The notes: generated by a model from the sequence alone, not told the origin. DNA of 64,000 bases from Paenibacillus piri (GCF_004354045.1 NZ_SMRT01000010.1:63113-127112), one strand, 5' to 3'; shown: positions 33,223 through 41,190, numbered from the stretch's first letter. Made by a program: numbers and translations.

Positions 33223-34392
33223 TTAGGATAGCAGCTTTCGGTAAATCGCTTCCATATCATCTAAAGTTAAAGTTTTGGGGTTATTGTTCAGCAATCGTGT
33301 AACCTTGGATGCGGATACAGCCAGTGCCGGAACATCATTTTCTTCCACGCCGAAGCTTCTTAAGTCTTGCGGAATCTCTAATATTTTCGTCCACTCGACT
33401 ATACGATCCACTACTCTCCCGGCAGCTTCCGCTTTCGAAGAGCCTCTAATTTGAATCCCCATCGGTTCGGCTACTTGAGACAAACGGTCTGTAATCGCAT
33501 CCATATTAAATTCCATGACATGAGGAAGCAGCATCGAATTAGCGACACCGTGAGAAATTTTAAATTTTCCTCCCAACGGATACGCCAGAGCATGAACCGC
33601 AGCGGTACCCGCACAAGTTAATGCCATACCTCCGTACATCGAGCCAAATAACATTTTTTCTCTCGCATCCGCAGATGAACCGTTTTGATAAGCCTCTACG
33701 ATGCTGGCCGAGATTAAACGAATCGATTCAAGAGCAAACATATCACTTAAGGGATTCGCTTTATTAGAAATATATGATTCTAAAGAATGAGTGAATGCAT
33801 CCATTCCCGTTGCTGCGGTAATCGGTTTCGGTAAACCTAATGTAAGCATCGGATCAATAATTACAACTTTCGGCAGTAAGTATTTGCTTACGATACCAAC
33901 CTTTAATTCTTCATCCGGCAAAGTGACGATTGCGTTCGGAGTAACTTCTGCCCCGGTGCCCGAGGTGGTCGGGATTAATATGGTAGGAAGCCCCGGCTTG
34001 GCAACTAAATCGGTGCCCAGCAGCTCACGGATCGAATTATTATTTGTTTTAAGTACCGAAATAATCTTGGTAGTGTCAAGCACGCTGCCACCGCCAATAC
34101 CAATCAACACATCATAGTGCTCATTGCCTATGCATTGAAAGACTTCTTCAATATTACCGACCGTCGGTTCGGGTAGAACATTTGTATTAATGTCCGCTTT
34201 AATCCCTTTAACGGATAATTGACCTACAATATCATCGATAACCCCCAAGGCTTTAATGGACGGTTGGGTAATTATCAATACGGACTTTACATCATGGATG
34301 CCGGTAAAATGGAGATTGTCCGCCAAAGCCTGAATTGAATTTCGTCCTGCCACAATATGAGCTGCGGTTTGAAATCGATATAATTGCTGCAT
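33223..34392 (-). CDS. Iron-containing alcohol dehydrogenase
   Basis: Type III (Fe-ADH) dehydrogenase of 389 residues. Landmarks: GIGGGSVLDTTK (from residue 98), TTSGTGAEVTPNAIV, and metal ligands within GMDAFTHSLESY and HALAYPLGGKFKISHGVANS. Preceded by AGAGGAG. Family members reduce or oxidise alcohols, lactaldehyde, 4-hydroxybutyrate or maleylacetate with NAD(P). First gene of the operon that reads on into the two D-2-hydroxyacid dehydrogenases, under the promoter at 34464-34492. A role on a hydroxy acid or aldehyde intermediate of the same pathway is likely. Confidence 0.88.
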   Translation of the reverse strand: MQQLYRFQTAAHIVAGRNSIQALADNLHFTGIHDVKSVLIITQPSIKALGVIDDIVGQLSVKGIKADINTNVLPEPTVGNIEEVFQCIGNEHYDVLIGIGGGSVLDTTKIISVLKTNNNSIRELLGTDLVAKPGLPTILIPTTSGTGAEVTPNAIVTLPDEELKVGIVSKYLLPKVVIIDPMLTLGLPKPITAATGMDAFTHSLESYISNKANPLSDMFALESIRLISASIVEAYQNGSSADAREKMLFGSMYGGMALTCAGTAAVHALAYPLGGKFKISHGVANSMLLPHVMEFNMDAITDRLSQVAEPMGIQIRGSSKAEAAGRVVDRIVEWTKILEIPQDLRSFGVEENDVPALAVSASKVTRLLNNNPKTLTLDDMEAIYRKLLS

Positions 34393-34419
34393 TTTCGCTC
34401 CCTACTCCTCTAAGAATAT

Positions 34420-34546
34420 GTTATATTTTAAAACACTTGTAAACGATATCGTTTCCTCATTAGATTATAAGTAAATATGTTTTATTTATCAACACTTTTT
34501 ATATTTATAGTATTAATTACTTTATTGGTTATATTTTGCAACACTT
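34420..34546 (-). promoter_or_regulatory. Operon promoter with three 19-bp regulator motifs
   Basis: Minus-strand promoter TTGATA (34492-34487), 17-bp spacer, TATAAT (34469-34464). Around it lie three related 19-mers, shown on the plus strand: GTTATATTTTAAAACACTT (34420-34438), GTTTTATTTATCAACACTT (34479-34497) and GTTATATTTTGCAACACTT (34528-34546). The middle one overlaps the -35 box, the last is about 40 bp upstream of it and the first lies in the early transcribed region. Close variants occur upstream of the aldolase operon and of the regulator gene itself, so these are probable binding sites of the regulator encoded at 34657-36444. Confidence 0.6.
34437..34451. promoter_or_regulatory. cre-like site within AAACGATATCGTTT palindrome
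   Basis: TTGTAAACGATATCG matches the CcpA box WTGNNANCGNWNNCW at all but the last position. It lies inside the perfect palindrome AAACGATATCGTTT (34441-34454) immediately downstream of the promoter start point, where it would block transcription. It could instead be the operator of a LacI-family repressor. Confidence 0.4.
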
Positions 34547-34582
34547 ATAATTGCAGTTAAGCCCGTTTCATCGTTTAGACAC

Positions 34583-34641
34583 AAAAAAATCCTTTTTCGC
34601 AAACAAGACATAGAATGACTGACCTGTCTGCGAAAAGGATT
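34583..34641 (-). terminator. Terminator of PrpR_N-type regulator gene
   Basis: AATCCTTTTTCGCA (34588-34601) pairs with TGCGAAAAGGATT (34629-34641), one bulged base. On the minus strand the stem is followed by TTTTTTTGTG. It lies 16 nt after the regulator stop codon. Confidence 0.75.
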
Positions 34642-34656
34642 CACATTTAATTGAAA

Positions 34657-36444
34657 TCAATCTTTAAGGATTCTCCATAACGTCGAACGGTTCAGCCCAA
34701 GGCGATTGGCAGCCCTGGATTGGTTCATATCTTCTTCCTGAAGCACGATTTGAATAATATCTTTCTGAATCTCTTGCAGAGATTGATTTAGATTTACAAG
34801 TCTGGTACCGTATTGAGAACTATATTCAAATTTGATGCTATTCATAGTTGGCAGCAACTTTTCATCTAAGTATTCGCCTCGGGCACTTTTTACCATTTCT
34901 TCGATGGTGTCTCTTAATTCGATCAAGTTTCCCTTCCAGGCATGCGAATGGAAAACTTCCTCCACTTTCGGGCGAATACCTACGATCTGCTTCCCGTATT
35001 TCTCGTTATTCTCAGAGATAAAGATCCTGATCAATTCATCTAACTCCTGCGGATTTTCTCGAATCGGCTTTAAATAAATTAAAGTTTTACTCAGATAAGC
35101 ATATAGTTCCTCATCCAGTAAACCGTCCTCTTTTAATTGCAGTGGAGGCTTTTCAACGGATATAATTATTAAAGCAGGGCAGCTCCTAAACATGTCCTCC
35201 AATTTCCTTTGATCCTTTAATTTGAATCGTTCAAGTCCGCGAATATAAATTATGGAATGACTAACCGATACCTCCAGCAAATGTTTTAAATGAATAAAAG
35301 CTTCCTCAGAGCCGCGAATTACAGTGACATCAAATAAATGCTCCTCTTCAACGTTAAGCAATTTCTGAATCGTTCCCGCTAACACACGCTTTCCCGTCCC
35401 CATTTCTCCATACATCGTGACGAGCTTTTGTTGCCGCAATCCCTCCATCGCGGTATTTAGGGCTTGTTGAAAATCCCCTCTGGCTTGAATTAACTGGGGG
35501 AAGGTCTCAAGGAACTGCTCCATGTATTGGACTTGGATGTCATTTTCACTCTCGCCAACAGGGCGTACATACATGTTAAACAACGACTGGTTTTGATCAT
35601 TCTGTTGACTTAGGATCGTTATTTTATGCTTATAGGTGGGATCAAACAGTTCCAATTTGGTTTTCGTTTGGCGTTTCTTTACCGCTTTTTGCAGCAAGTC
35701 CATTAAATTGGGAAGCTTGGCATGCAAGGCTCGGCTCGCTTCATTCTCGGACCTGATGTTAAAAATACGAAGAAAGCTTTGATTAAAGTAACTTAATTCC
35801 CCGTCCGCGCGAATGACTGCCATCCCTGTTTCCAAGCCATTGGACAAGCTGTCCATCATATTGTTCTCAAATTTAGAACCGGAGATAGCATGATACATAT
35901 TTCTTGCATTCTCGAAAGCCTCCAACACGGACTCTTTCCCGGATGTTATCAGGATTCCTTGCAATCCCTTTTCTTTCGCCATTCGGACTACGTGCGTACC
36001 ACCGACAATAACCAGAGCTCCCTTTTTCTTCGCATTTTCCAAGGCACGGTCTACTTCATCTTCTTTATGGATAATGGTATGCGGAATCTCTACATTCAAC
36101 AATCTGGATACAGCGACAACTGCTTCGATAATGTGGGGAAAGCCGATCATTTCAATTTGCGTTTTATATTCCTTCAACAAAGTGATCAGCCTTAAAATAT
36201 CATAGCCGGAAACTTTTATTTCCACGACTGGGAGCTTGCTATTCTCTTTAATAAGACTGGCCGTTACACCGCGGCTGATAATAATATCGTAACCCTCGGC
36301 TTCATACTGCCGAATCGAGTTCAGTGACTCGGACAGATCCCCCTGAATGACAGTTAACTCAAAATCGTCAAATTGTTCCGCCAAACTTGAAGTTAATTCT
36401 AACAACCCGCGATAAGGTGCGATAACCAGTGTCTTTATTTTCAT
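34657..36444 (-). CDS. PrpR_N/PAS/AAA/Fis-type transcriptional regulator, no GAFTGA
   Basis: Regulator of 595 residues; ATG 36444 follows AAGGGGGC, whereas the open frame begins with two TTG codons. Residues ~3-175 resemble the PrpR N-terminal sensor (IIISRGVTASLIKENSKLPV VEIKV split over the domain). A PAS-like unit follows (~200-300). The AAA+ module keeps Walker A GEMGTGKR (346-353) but the conserved GAFTGA loop that touches sigma-54 is absent and the Walker B region is weak. The C-terminus NQSRAANRLGLNRSTLWRIL is a Fis-type HTH. It is therefore probably sigma-54 independent, like TyrR. It lies upstream of and parallel to the catabolic operon and has a motif copy in its own upstream region (36642-36660). 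Confidence 0.78.
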   Translation of the reverse strand: MKIKTLVIAPYRGLLELTSSLAEQFDDFELTVIQGDLSESLNSIRQYEAEGYDIIISRGVTASLIKENSKLPVVEIKVSGYDILRLITLLKEYKTQIEMIGFPHIIEAVVAVSRLLNVEIPHTIIHKEDEVDRALENAKKKGALVIVGGTHVVRMAKEKGLQGILITSGKESVLEAFENARNMYHAISGSKFENNMMDSLSNGLETGMAVIRADGELSYFNQSFLRIFNIRSENEASRALHAKLPNLMDLLQKAVKKRQTKTKLELFDPTYKHKITILSQQNDQNQSLFNMYVRPVGESENDIQVQYMEQFLETFPQLIQARGDFQQALNTAMEGLRQQKLVTMYGEMGTGKRVLAGTIQKLLNVEEEHLFDVTVIRGSEEAFIHLKHLLEVSVSHSIIYIRGLERFKLKDQRKLEDMFRSCPALIIISVEKPPLQLKEDGLLDEELYAYLSKTLIYLKPIRENPQELDELIRIFISENNEKYGKQIVGIRPKVEEVFHSHAWKGNLIELRDTIEEMVKSARGEYLDEKLLPTMNSIKFEYSSQYGTRLVNLNQSLQEIQKDIIQIVLQEEDMNQSRAANRLGLNRSTLWRILKD

Positions 36445-36504
36445 CAACAAATGCCCCCTTTCAAAAACTTAGCTACGAACATTTATAATTATAAGCTTAC
36501 CGGG

Positions 36505-36551
36505 ATAAACGGTCCCTAAGGGACGTGCGCCTTTGTCAAGGTTGGTAAAAC
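36505..36551 (-). repeat. Structured repeat copy A
   Basis: On the minus strand: CCAACCTTGACAAAGGCGCA, then CGTCCCTTAGGGACCGTTTAT. It contains the hairpin GTCCC-TTA-GGGAC. A related sequence with the same order of elements lies at 36806-36857. It is located just upstream of the regulator gene start. Confidence 0.45.
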
Positions 36552-36641
36552 AAAGCATACAACTTATACTTTCTTTACCAACTAAAGAAAAGAGAGGCAA
36601 CCCAATTGAGGTCGATCTCTCTTTGAAGTACGTTTGATTAT

Positions 36642-36660
36642 GTTACAATTTTAAACACTT
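36642..36660. promoter_or_regulatory. 19-bp regulator motif upstream of regulator gene
   Basis: GTTACAATTTTAAACACTT differs from the 34528-34546 copy (GTTATATTTTGCAACACTT) at only a few positions, with the ends GTTA and AACACTT intact. Its position ~200 bp upstream of the regulator gene suggests autoregulation. Confidence 0.5.
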
Positions 36661-36805
36661 TTTAAATAAATATTACTAATTTCAGTCTAATGTGTCAATT
36701 TAAAACTAAAAACAATGCAGCCTCTTCGGTTCAATTGTCAAAACAGAAAAAAGGAGAGAGCCGAAACTAATCCTTCCGCCCACTCCTTTTTGTAAGAAAA
36801 CCAGC

Positions 36806-36857
36806 ATAAACGGCTTCGCCGTCCAAAACGGACTTGTGCGTTTGTCAAGGCTGGCAC
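36806..36857 (-). repeat. Structured repeat copy B, 3' of UxaA-type gene
   Basis: Minus strand: CCAGCCTTGACAAACGCACA, then AGTCCGTTTTGGACGGCGAA and GCCGTTTATGCTGG. It shares CCARCCTTGACAAA..GC.CA..GTCC..GGAC..CGTTTAT with copy A and can form GTCC-GTTTT-GGAC or ACGGC-GAA-GCCGT. It begins 13 nt after the stop of the UxaA-type gene and may act as its transcript end. Confidence 0.45.
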
Positions 36858-36869
36858 AGCCCATTATCT

Positions 36870-39575
36870 TTACAACGACACGCCCAGGAGCCCTCGCGTT
36901 AATTGAAAATCAACGTTGCCTTGTTGAAAGAGACGCGGCGTATAGCTATGCTCGATGATTTGCTTGCAGCTTTCCAGAATCTGGTTGGTCCAAGCGGCAG
37001 GATTACCGGTGAGCAGCAGATCCAAATCATTGGCATAGGCTTGCTGCATAGCCGGCTCCGATGCCACTTGCAGCATAGGCACGAACGGATGCGTCTGCAT
37101 CGGTTGACGATCGACCAGCGCTATGATTAACTCTACGCCTGTGGCCGCTAAGCCCGTAACGGTCTCCACCCAATGCTCGGTCGGCGCTTCCATGACGTGG
37201 AAACCGGTTTGGCGGGCATGTTCGCCATAGGCCAATGACGGCCGGACGTTGGATGCAGCCAATACATTCTCGCTGTAAGCAGGCGTTGAAAGCAATCCGC
37301 TGTTCTCGGGGACAACCACCATGCCGCCTGCTCCGACAATCATTTTTGTCAACAATGCCAGTTGTTCACCGGCTGCGTCTGCAACGGAACCGTCGCTTAA
37401 GATCCCGATGCGCAATGCTTCCAGCCCGACACTCTCCTTCGTCGCTGGCCCGGCTGCCGACAATTGATCGACAAACCATGCTTCGACCTTCCGAGTTACC
37501 TTATCGATCCCGCCGTCAAGCTGAATGCTGGCAAAGCCAAGACGGCTGGAATCGACACCCATCTCCTCCATCTCGTGACGCATAAAATCATTATGCGTTT
37601 TCTCACAGCCATGTTCCAGCAGCAGACAATACTTGACTAGCGGATGGGTGGCATAGCCGATCATGGTTCGGGCATACAACTGCTCGGATTGGCCGGCCGA
37701 ATTCCCGCATCCTTCCGTATGAGCCAAAGCCACAAAGCGCGAGAGCTGCTCGGGTTGACCAAGCCCCTGTTTGTTCAGCCGAAGTGTAATCATATTCGCC
37801 ACCTGCCCGGCACAGAGACTGGTGGGCAGGATCAGGCCGATGCGGTCGCTGGCCCGATGGTCTTGGTGACGTGTTAATGTGAACCGGATGGGATTGGCAG
37901 CCGCGGCTGCAGCCGCTCGAATCGCAATAGGTTCCCCCGACGGCACAGGTGCTTGGAGCAATGCATCCAGCTGACTCGCATCCGTTTGCCGCCAGTTGCG
38001 CCAAATCTGTACCTGCGAATGGCCGGCCTTTTCGCCAACGCTGCGCTGGCCAGAGGCTACTTGCAACGAAAGTTCAAAGGCTTGCTTGCCCAACTCGTCC
38101 ATGGATACGCCCTCCAGGTACTGACCTGCGTTGACATCCATATCATTGGACAGCAATTGGAAACGACGCGTCGTCGTCACCACCTTGACCGTCGGCACAA
38201 AAGGAAAGTTGGTAATGGAGCCGTTGCCTGTCGTAAAGAAAATCAGGTTGCAGCCTGAAGCCACCTGCCCGGCAATGCTTTCGAGGTCGTTACCGGGGCT
38301 ATCCATAAAATAATACCCGGATTCTTTCATGATCGCACCATAGTCAATCGCATAGTCAAGGCGTGTAGCCGGGTCTTTCTTGCGGGCAGCGCCAATGGAC
38401 TTGAGGTAAATATTATAAAGGCCGCGGTATTTATTGCCGCCAGACGGGTTGCCTTCAGCGTTAGCGCCATGCCAGGACGTACGCTCCTTGAATTGTTCCA
38501 CAAGCGTCAAAAATTTGCGGGCGGTTTCAACATCGCGTACATTTTGCAAAACATAGGGCTCTGCCCCAATTAATTCATCGGTTTCAGCCAGACTGGCGGC
38601 GCCGCCGTAGCGTACCAATTCCTGGGCAATCCAACCGAGCAGCGGGTTAGCCGAAATGCCGGAAAATGCGTCTGAACCTCCACATTGCAGACCAATCTTT
38701 AGATTGCTGATGGATTCGGGGGTCCGTTCCATCGCATTGACTGTCGGCAACCAGCCACGTACAGCAGCTTCCCCTAGTGCCAAGTTATCTTGAAAACCGC
38801 CTTGGATCGACAGGAACCGATGCAGCACATCATCTAACGGATAATTGTGTTCGCGCAAATATGCTTCTACCATCTGATTGGTCACGGATTCATTGCCATG
38901 ATCTACGACCAGGACCGCGCCCACGTTAGGGTTGACGATAAATCCGGCCAACGTACGCAGCAGCAGCGCCAGGTTATTAGGCTGTTCGATGCCCCCCTCC
39001 GTATGCGCGACGGGGACAATCCCGTCCACCCGGGGATAGTTCTTCAGTTCGCCTTGCAGACGAGCGGCAAGCTGCTTGACATAGCTCCCCGTACGTGAGG
39101 TTGTCCCCAACAACACAATCGTGTTGCGGGTACCGACACCGCGCTCTTGGCTGCGCCGATAGCCCAGAAAAGTCCGTGTATCCGGGTATGCGGGCAATGC
39201 TGGAGCCGGTTGGAAATTTGCCTCGTCGAGAACATAAGGATGAACTTGATCGGCAAAATTGGGCGCCGCGGGCAGCGCAAACTTCAACGAACGCACATTA
39301 AGCGCCTCCAGCACAGCCTCGTTGATCACGTAATGGCCGGGCGGAATGGGTTGTATAGCCACACCGAAGGGCAGTTCCCAAGAAAGCAAGTCTTCGCCAG
39401 GGGCAATCTCCTTCACTGCAAAGCGATGGCCTTCCATGACCGTATAATCCAATGTCAGAGGTTGGCCTTGATAGTAAATGATAGTGCCAGCGTCCAGTTG
39501 ACGAGTGGCCACGGCGACATTATCCCCGGGTAAGGGCAGTCTGCCGACTTCGTCAAATTGATAAGATACGCTCAT
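36870..39575 (-). CDS. uxaA: UxaA-family sugar-acid dehydratase with extra C-terminal UxaA-like domain
   Basis: Enzyme of 901 residues; ATG 39575 (MSVSYQFDEV) follows AGGAGGAG by 10 nt. An N-terminal SAF domain (~15-85) leads to an altronate/galactarate dehydratase domain with TFLGYRRSQERGVGTRNTIV, IVPVAHTEGG, IGLQCGGSDAFSGISANPLL and YYFMDSPGNDLESIAGQVAS. UxaA and GarD proteins are usually about 500 residues, so this one is much longer. The extra ~370 residues resemble the first half of the catalytic domain again (RIGLILPTSLCAGQVANMIT, VALAHTEGCGNSAGQSEQLY), a partial internal duplication. The reaction expected is Fe-dependent dehydration of an aldonate or aldarate to a 2-keto-3-deoxy acid, feeding the DapA-type aldolase. 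A perfect cre lies ~95 bp upstream. Confidence 0.85.
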   Translation of the reverse strand: MSVSYQFDEVGRLPLPGDNVAVATRQLDAGTIIYYQGQPLTLDYTVMEGHRFAVKEIAPGEDLLSWELPFGVAIQPIPPGHYVINEAVLEALNVRSLKFALPAAPNFADQVHPYVLDEANFQPAPALPAYPDTRTFLGYRRSQERGVGTRNTIVLLGTTSRTGSYVKQLAARLQGELKNYPRVDGIVPVAHTEGGIEQPNNLALLLRTLAGFIVNPNVGAVLVVDHGNESVTNQMVEAYLREHNYPLDDVLHRFLSIQGGFQDNLALGEAAVRGWLPTVNAMERTPESISNLKIGLQCGGSDAFSGISANPLLGWIAQELVRYGGAASLAETDELIGAEPYVLQNVRDVETARKFLTLVEQFKERTSWHGANAEGNPSGGNKYRGLYNIYLKSIGAARKKDPATRLDYAIDYGAIMKESGYYFMDSPGNDLESIAGQVASGCNLIFFTTGNGSITNFPFVPTVKVVTTTRRFQLLSNDMDVNAGQYLEGVSMDELGKQAFELSLQVASGQRSVGEKAGHSQVQIWRNWRQTDASQLDALLQAPVPSGEPIAIRAAAAAAANPIRFTLTRHQDHRASDRIGLILPTSLCAGQVANMITLRLNKQGLGQPEQLSRFVALAHTEGCGNSAGQSEQLYARTMIGYATHPLVKYCLLLEHGCEKTHNDFMRHEMEEMGVDSSRLGFASIQLDGGIDKVTRKVEAWFVDQLSAAGPATKESVGLEALRIGILSDGSVADAAGEQLALLTKMIVGAGGMVVVPENSGLLSTPAYSENVLAASNVRPSLAYGEHARQTGFHVMEAPTEHWVETVTGLAATGVELIIALVDRQPMQTHPFVPMLQVASEPAMQQAYANDLDLLLTGNPAAWTNQILESCKQIIEHSYTPRLFQQGNVDFQLTRGLLGVSL

Positions 39576-39668
39576 TGGTTTATAACTCCTCCTAGTTATG
39601 ATTTCACTTGAGTTGAATATAAATTGCACAGATCTTCAAAGAGCTTGCTGTCTAATGAGAAGAAGATT

Positions 39669-39683
39669 TGAAACCGATTACAG
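39669..39683. promoter_or_regulatory. Perfect cre (CcpA box) upstream of UxaA-type gene
   Basis: TTGAAACCGATTACA matches WTGNNANCGNWNNCW at every defined position. It lies 94-108 bp before the start codon of the sugar-acid dehydratase, so carbon catabolite control is likely. The rest of 39576-39910 is gene-free with no other clear signal. Confidence 0.65.
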
Positions 39684-39910
39684 GAAGTTGAGTCCGAAGC
39701 TTGGCTTCAGCTCATGTTCATGCAAATATTGTATCATAAAATTGAACTGACAGATGGAAATTTTCTGTGCAAGGGAAAGGTACTTTATTATGTTGGTCTT
39801 GGTGGAAAGACCGCAGTAAAGATAGGCCAAGGCATGTTCGTTTCATACCTGCGGAATGCTTTATTGACACTTATTTGCTAGCGAGTACATGATCGTATTC
39901 CATTCTGACG

Positions 39911-39945
39911 AAAAAAAGAACAGTCAAGAAAGCTTCACTGTTCTT
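39911..39945 (-). terminator. Terminator after zeta-toxin-like pseudogene
   Basis: AAGAACAGT (39916-39924) pairs with ACTGTTCTT (39937-39945); on the minus strand TTTTTTT follows. Its upstream arm overlaps the last codons of the pseudogene. Confidence 0.8.
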
Positions 39946-40435
39946 ATTGTGTTAAATATCTCTGTTCAATTTTTTCAACCCAGGATGGAAGCGAATCCCC
40001 ACGATGTATGATCGAGCCGCATCTTATTACAAGTGTAATTTCACCTTCTGCGCGGCTGTTATCCACTACGATCAAATGGTCAATCATGTGAAGATGGGGA
40101 AAGTAAATTTTGAATTGAAGTGTTATGTCGTCTGATAATATCCTCAGTAGGAATGTCATGACCACCATTTTTAACTCGAACCGTAACTCTTTCAATATTT
40201 AATCGATAATCACCCAGACCTACATAAAACATTGTAATTTCGAATCCGCTTGCCTTGGCATCACGAATAAGACGAATCACATTTCTGGATGAATAGAATC
40301 AATTCCTCGAGCCAAGGCATCAGGGTCAATGTTAATACTAATCCCAAGCCGGTCAACGATTAGATTACGGATTGTACTTTTTCCGCTGCCATTGTTGCCG
40401 GCAAAAACGTACATGATCGGTATCGTTTCATGCAT
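39944..40435 (-). pseudogene. Zeta-toxin-like P-loop kinase, frameshifted and internally deleted
   Basis: From ATG 40435 the frame reads MHETIPIMYVFAGNNGSGKS (Walker A) and continues to IDSIHPEM, then stops at 40277-40279. The next block, IRLIRDAKASGFEITMFYVG with NGGHDIPTEDIIRRHNTSIQ, is in a second frame, and the end (DHLIVVDNSRAEGEI...) in a third. The piece normally joining the first two blocks is missing. Intact relatives are single-ORF P-loop proteins annotated as zeta toxin family. Two frame changes plus a deletion make it non-functional. It overlaps the small upstream ORF by 8 nt, as toxin-antitoxin genes often do. Confidence 0.75.
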
Positions 40436-40604
40436 GAGAACCGTCTCGGTCGGTAACGGGAATAACATTACCGTCATTGAATTCCTTTACAATCTGGCCT
40501 TTGGCAGACTTATATACAATGTATGTTTCGTTGGCTTTGGCATCCAACTTAGCACGCTCGCCTGTGAGCTTAATGAGCTTTTGAAGATCTTTAATTTGAT
40601 TCAT
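40428..40604 (-). CDS. Small protein upstream of zeta-like pseudogene, possible antitoxin
   Basis: ATG 40604 is preceded by GTGAGG; the product has 58 residues, MNQIKDLQKLIKLTGERAKL then DAKANETYIVYKSAKGQIVK and a C-terminus ending DRDGSHA. It is an intact charged helical-to-beta protein without a signal. Its stop overlaps the start of the zeta-like gene, so translation was coupled. The pairing suggests an antidote or accessory partner, though it does not look like the epsilon antitoxin of plasmid zeta systems. Confidence 0.55.
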   Translation of the reverse strand: MNQIKDLQKLIKLTGERAKLDAKANETYIVYKSAKGQIVKEFNDGNVIPVTDRDGSHA

Positions 40605-40716
40605 TTGCCTCACATCCTGTTCCTAAGTATAGGCACTTAATCTAATTATAACATAAAAAACAGGAAGGCTTCTTATCGAAGCCTAGCAGTAAACTAGCGA
40701 ATTCTCTCTGCACAGT

Positions 40717-41190
40717 TTAAACATTTAACAAAATGGCAATTTGGGCGGTCGGAATTGATTTCCGCAGAAGCATTTCGAGACGAAGCGATTCGCTGAAGCC
40801 TGCGACCGCGAACTTCGAAGCCGCGTAAGGCCCGTATCCGGGAAAGCCGAGCCGGCCGCTCACGCTGCCGATATTGATAATTTTCCCGGACCTGGTTGTA
40901 CGCATATGCGGCAGTACCTCCCGGGTCGTCGCCACGACCCCGAAAAAATTGGTCTCCATCGCCCGCGCCCAATCTTCCGGCGGAATTTCTGCCTCCGAGT
41001 GAAATCCCCGCATTGTTCACCGGCACATCGATGCGCCCGTGACGCCATGATCCGCTGCACCGCGTACCGAATCGTTTGGCCGTCCGTCACGTCCAGCGGC
41101 AAGCATTCGATATGCCGGCTCAGACCCTTTTGCCCCGCGGTCACCCTTGCAGAAGCAAGCTTTGCTTCCACTGCAGGCAACCGGACTTAG
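40717..41190 (-). pseudogene. Short-chain dehydrogenase/reductase, truncated and frameshifted
   Basis: Three minus-strand frames add up to most of an SDR. The first contributes LPLDVTDGQTIRYAVQRIMA (to about 41040), the second PVNNAGISLGGRNS with the NNAG motif, and the third EAEIPPEDWARAMETNFFGV then SGKIINIGSVSGRLGFPGYG and YAASKFAVAGFSESLRLEM with the catalytic Ser and YxxxK. The N-terminal TGxxxGxG nucleotide site and the C-terminus are missing. At least two frameshifts, so a decayed gene. Confidence 0.7.

Noticed and set aside
34393..34640. Sigma-54 promoter for the dehydrogenase operon
   Set aside because: No GG-N10-GC pair was found, whereas a good TTGATA/TATAAT pair with 17-bp spacing is present and the regulator lacks GAFTGA.
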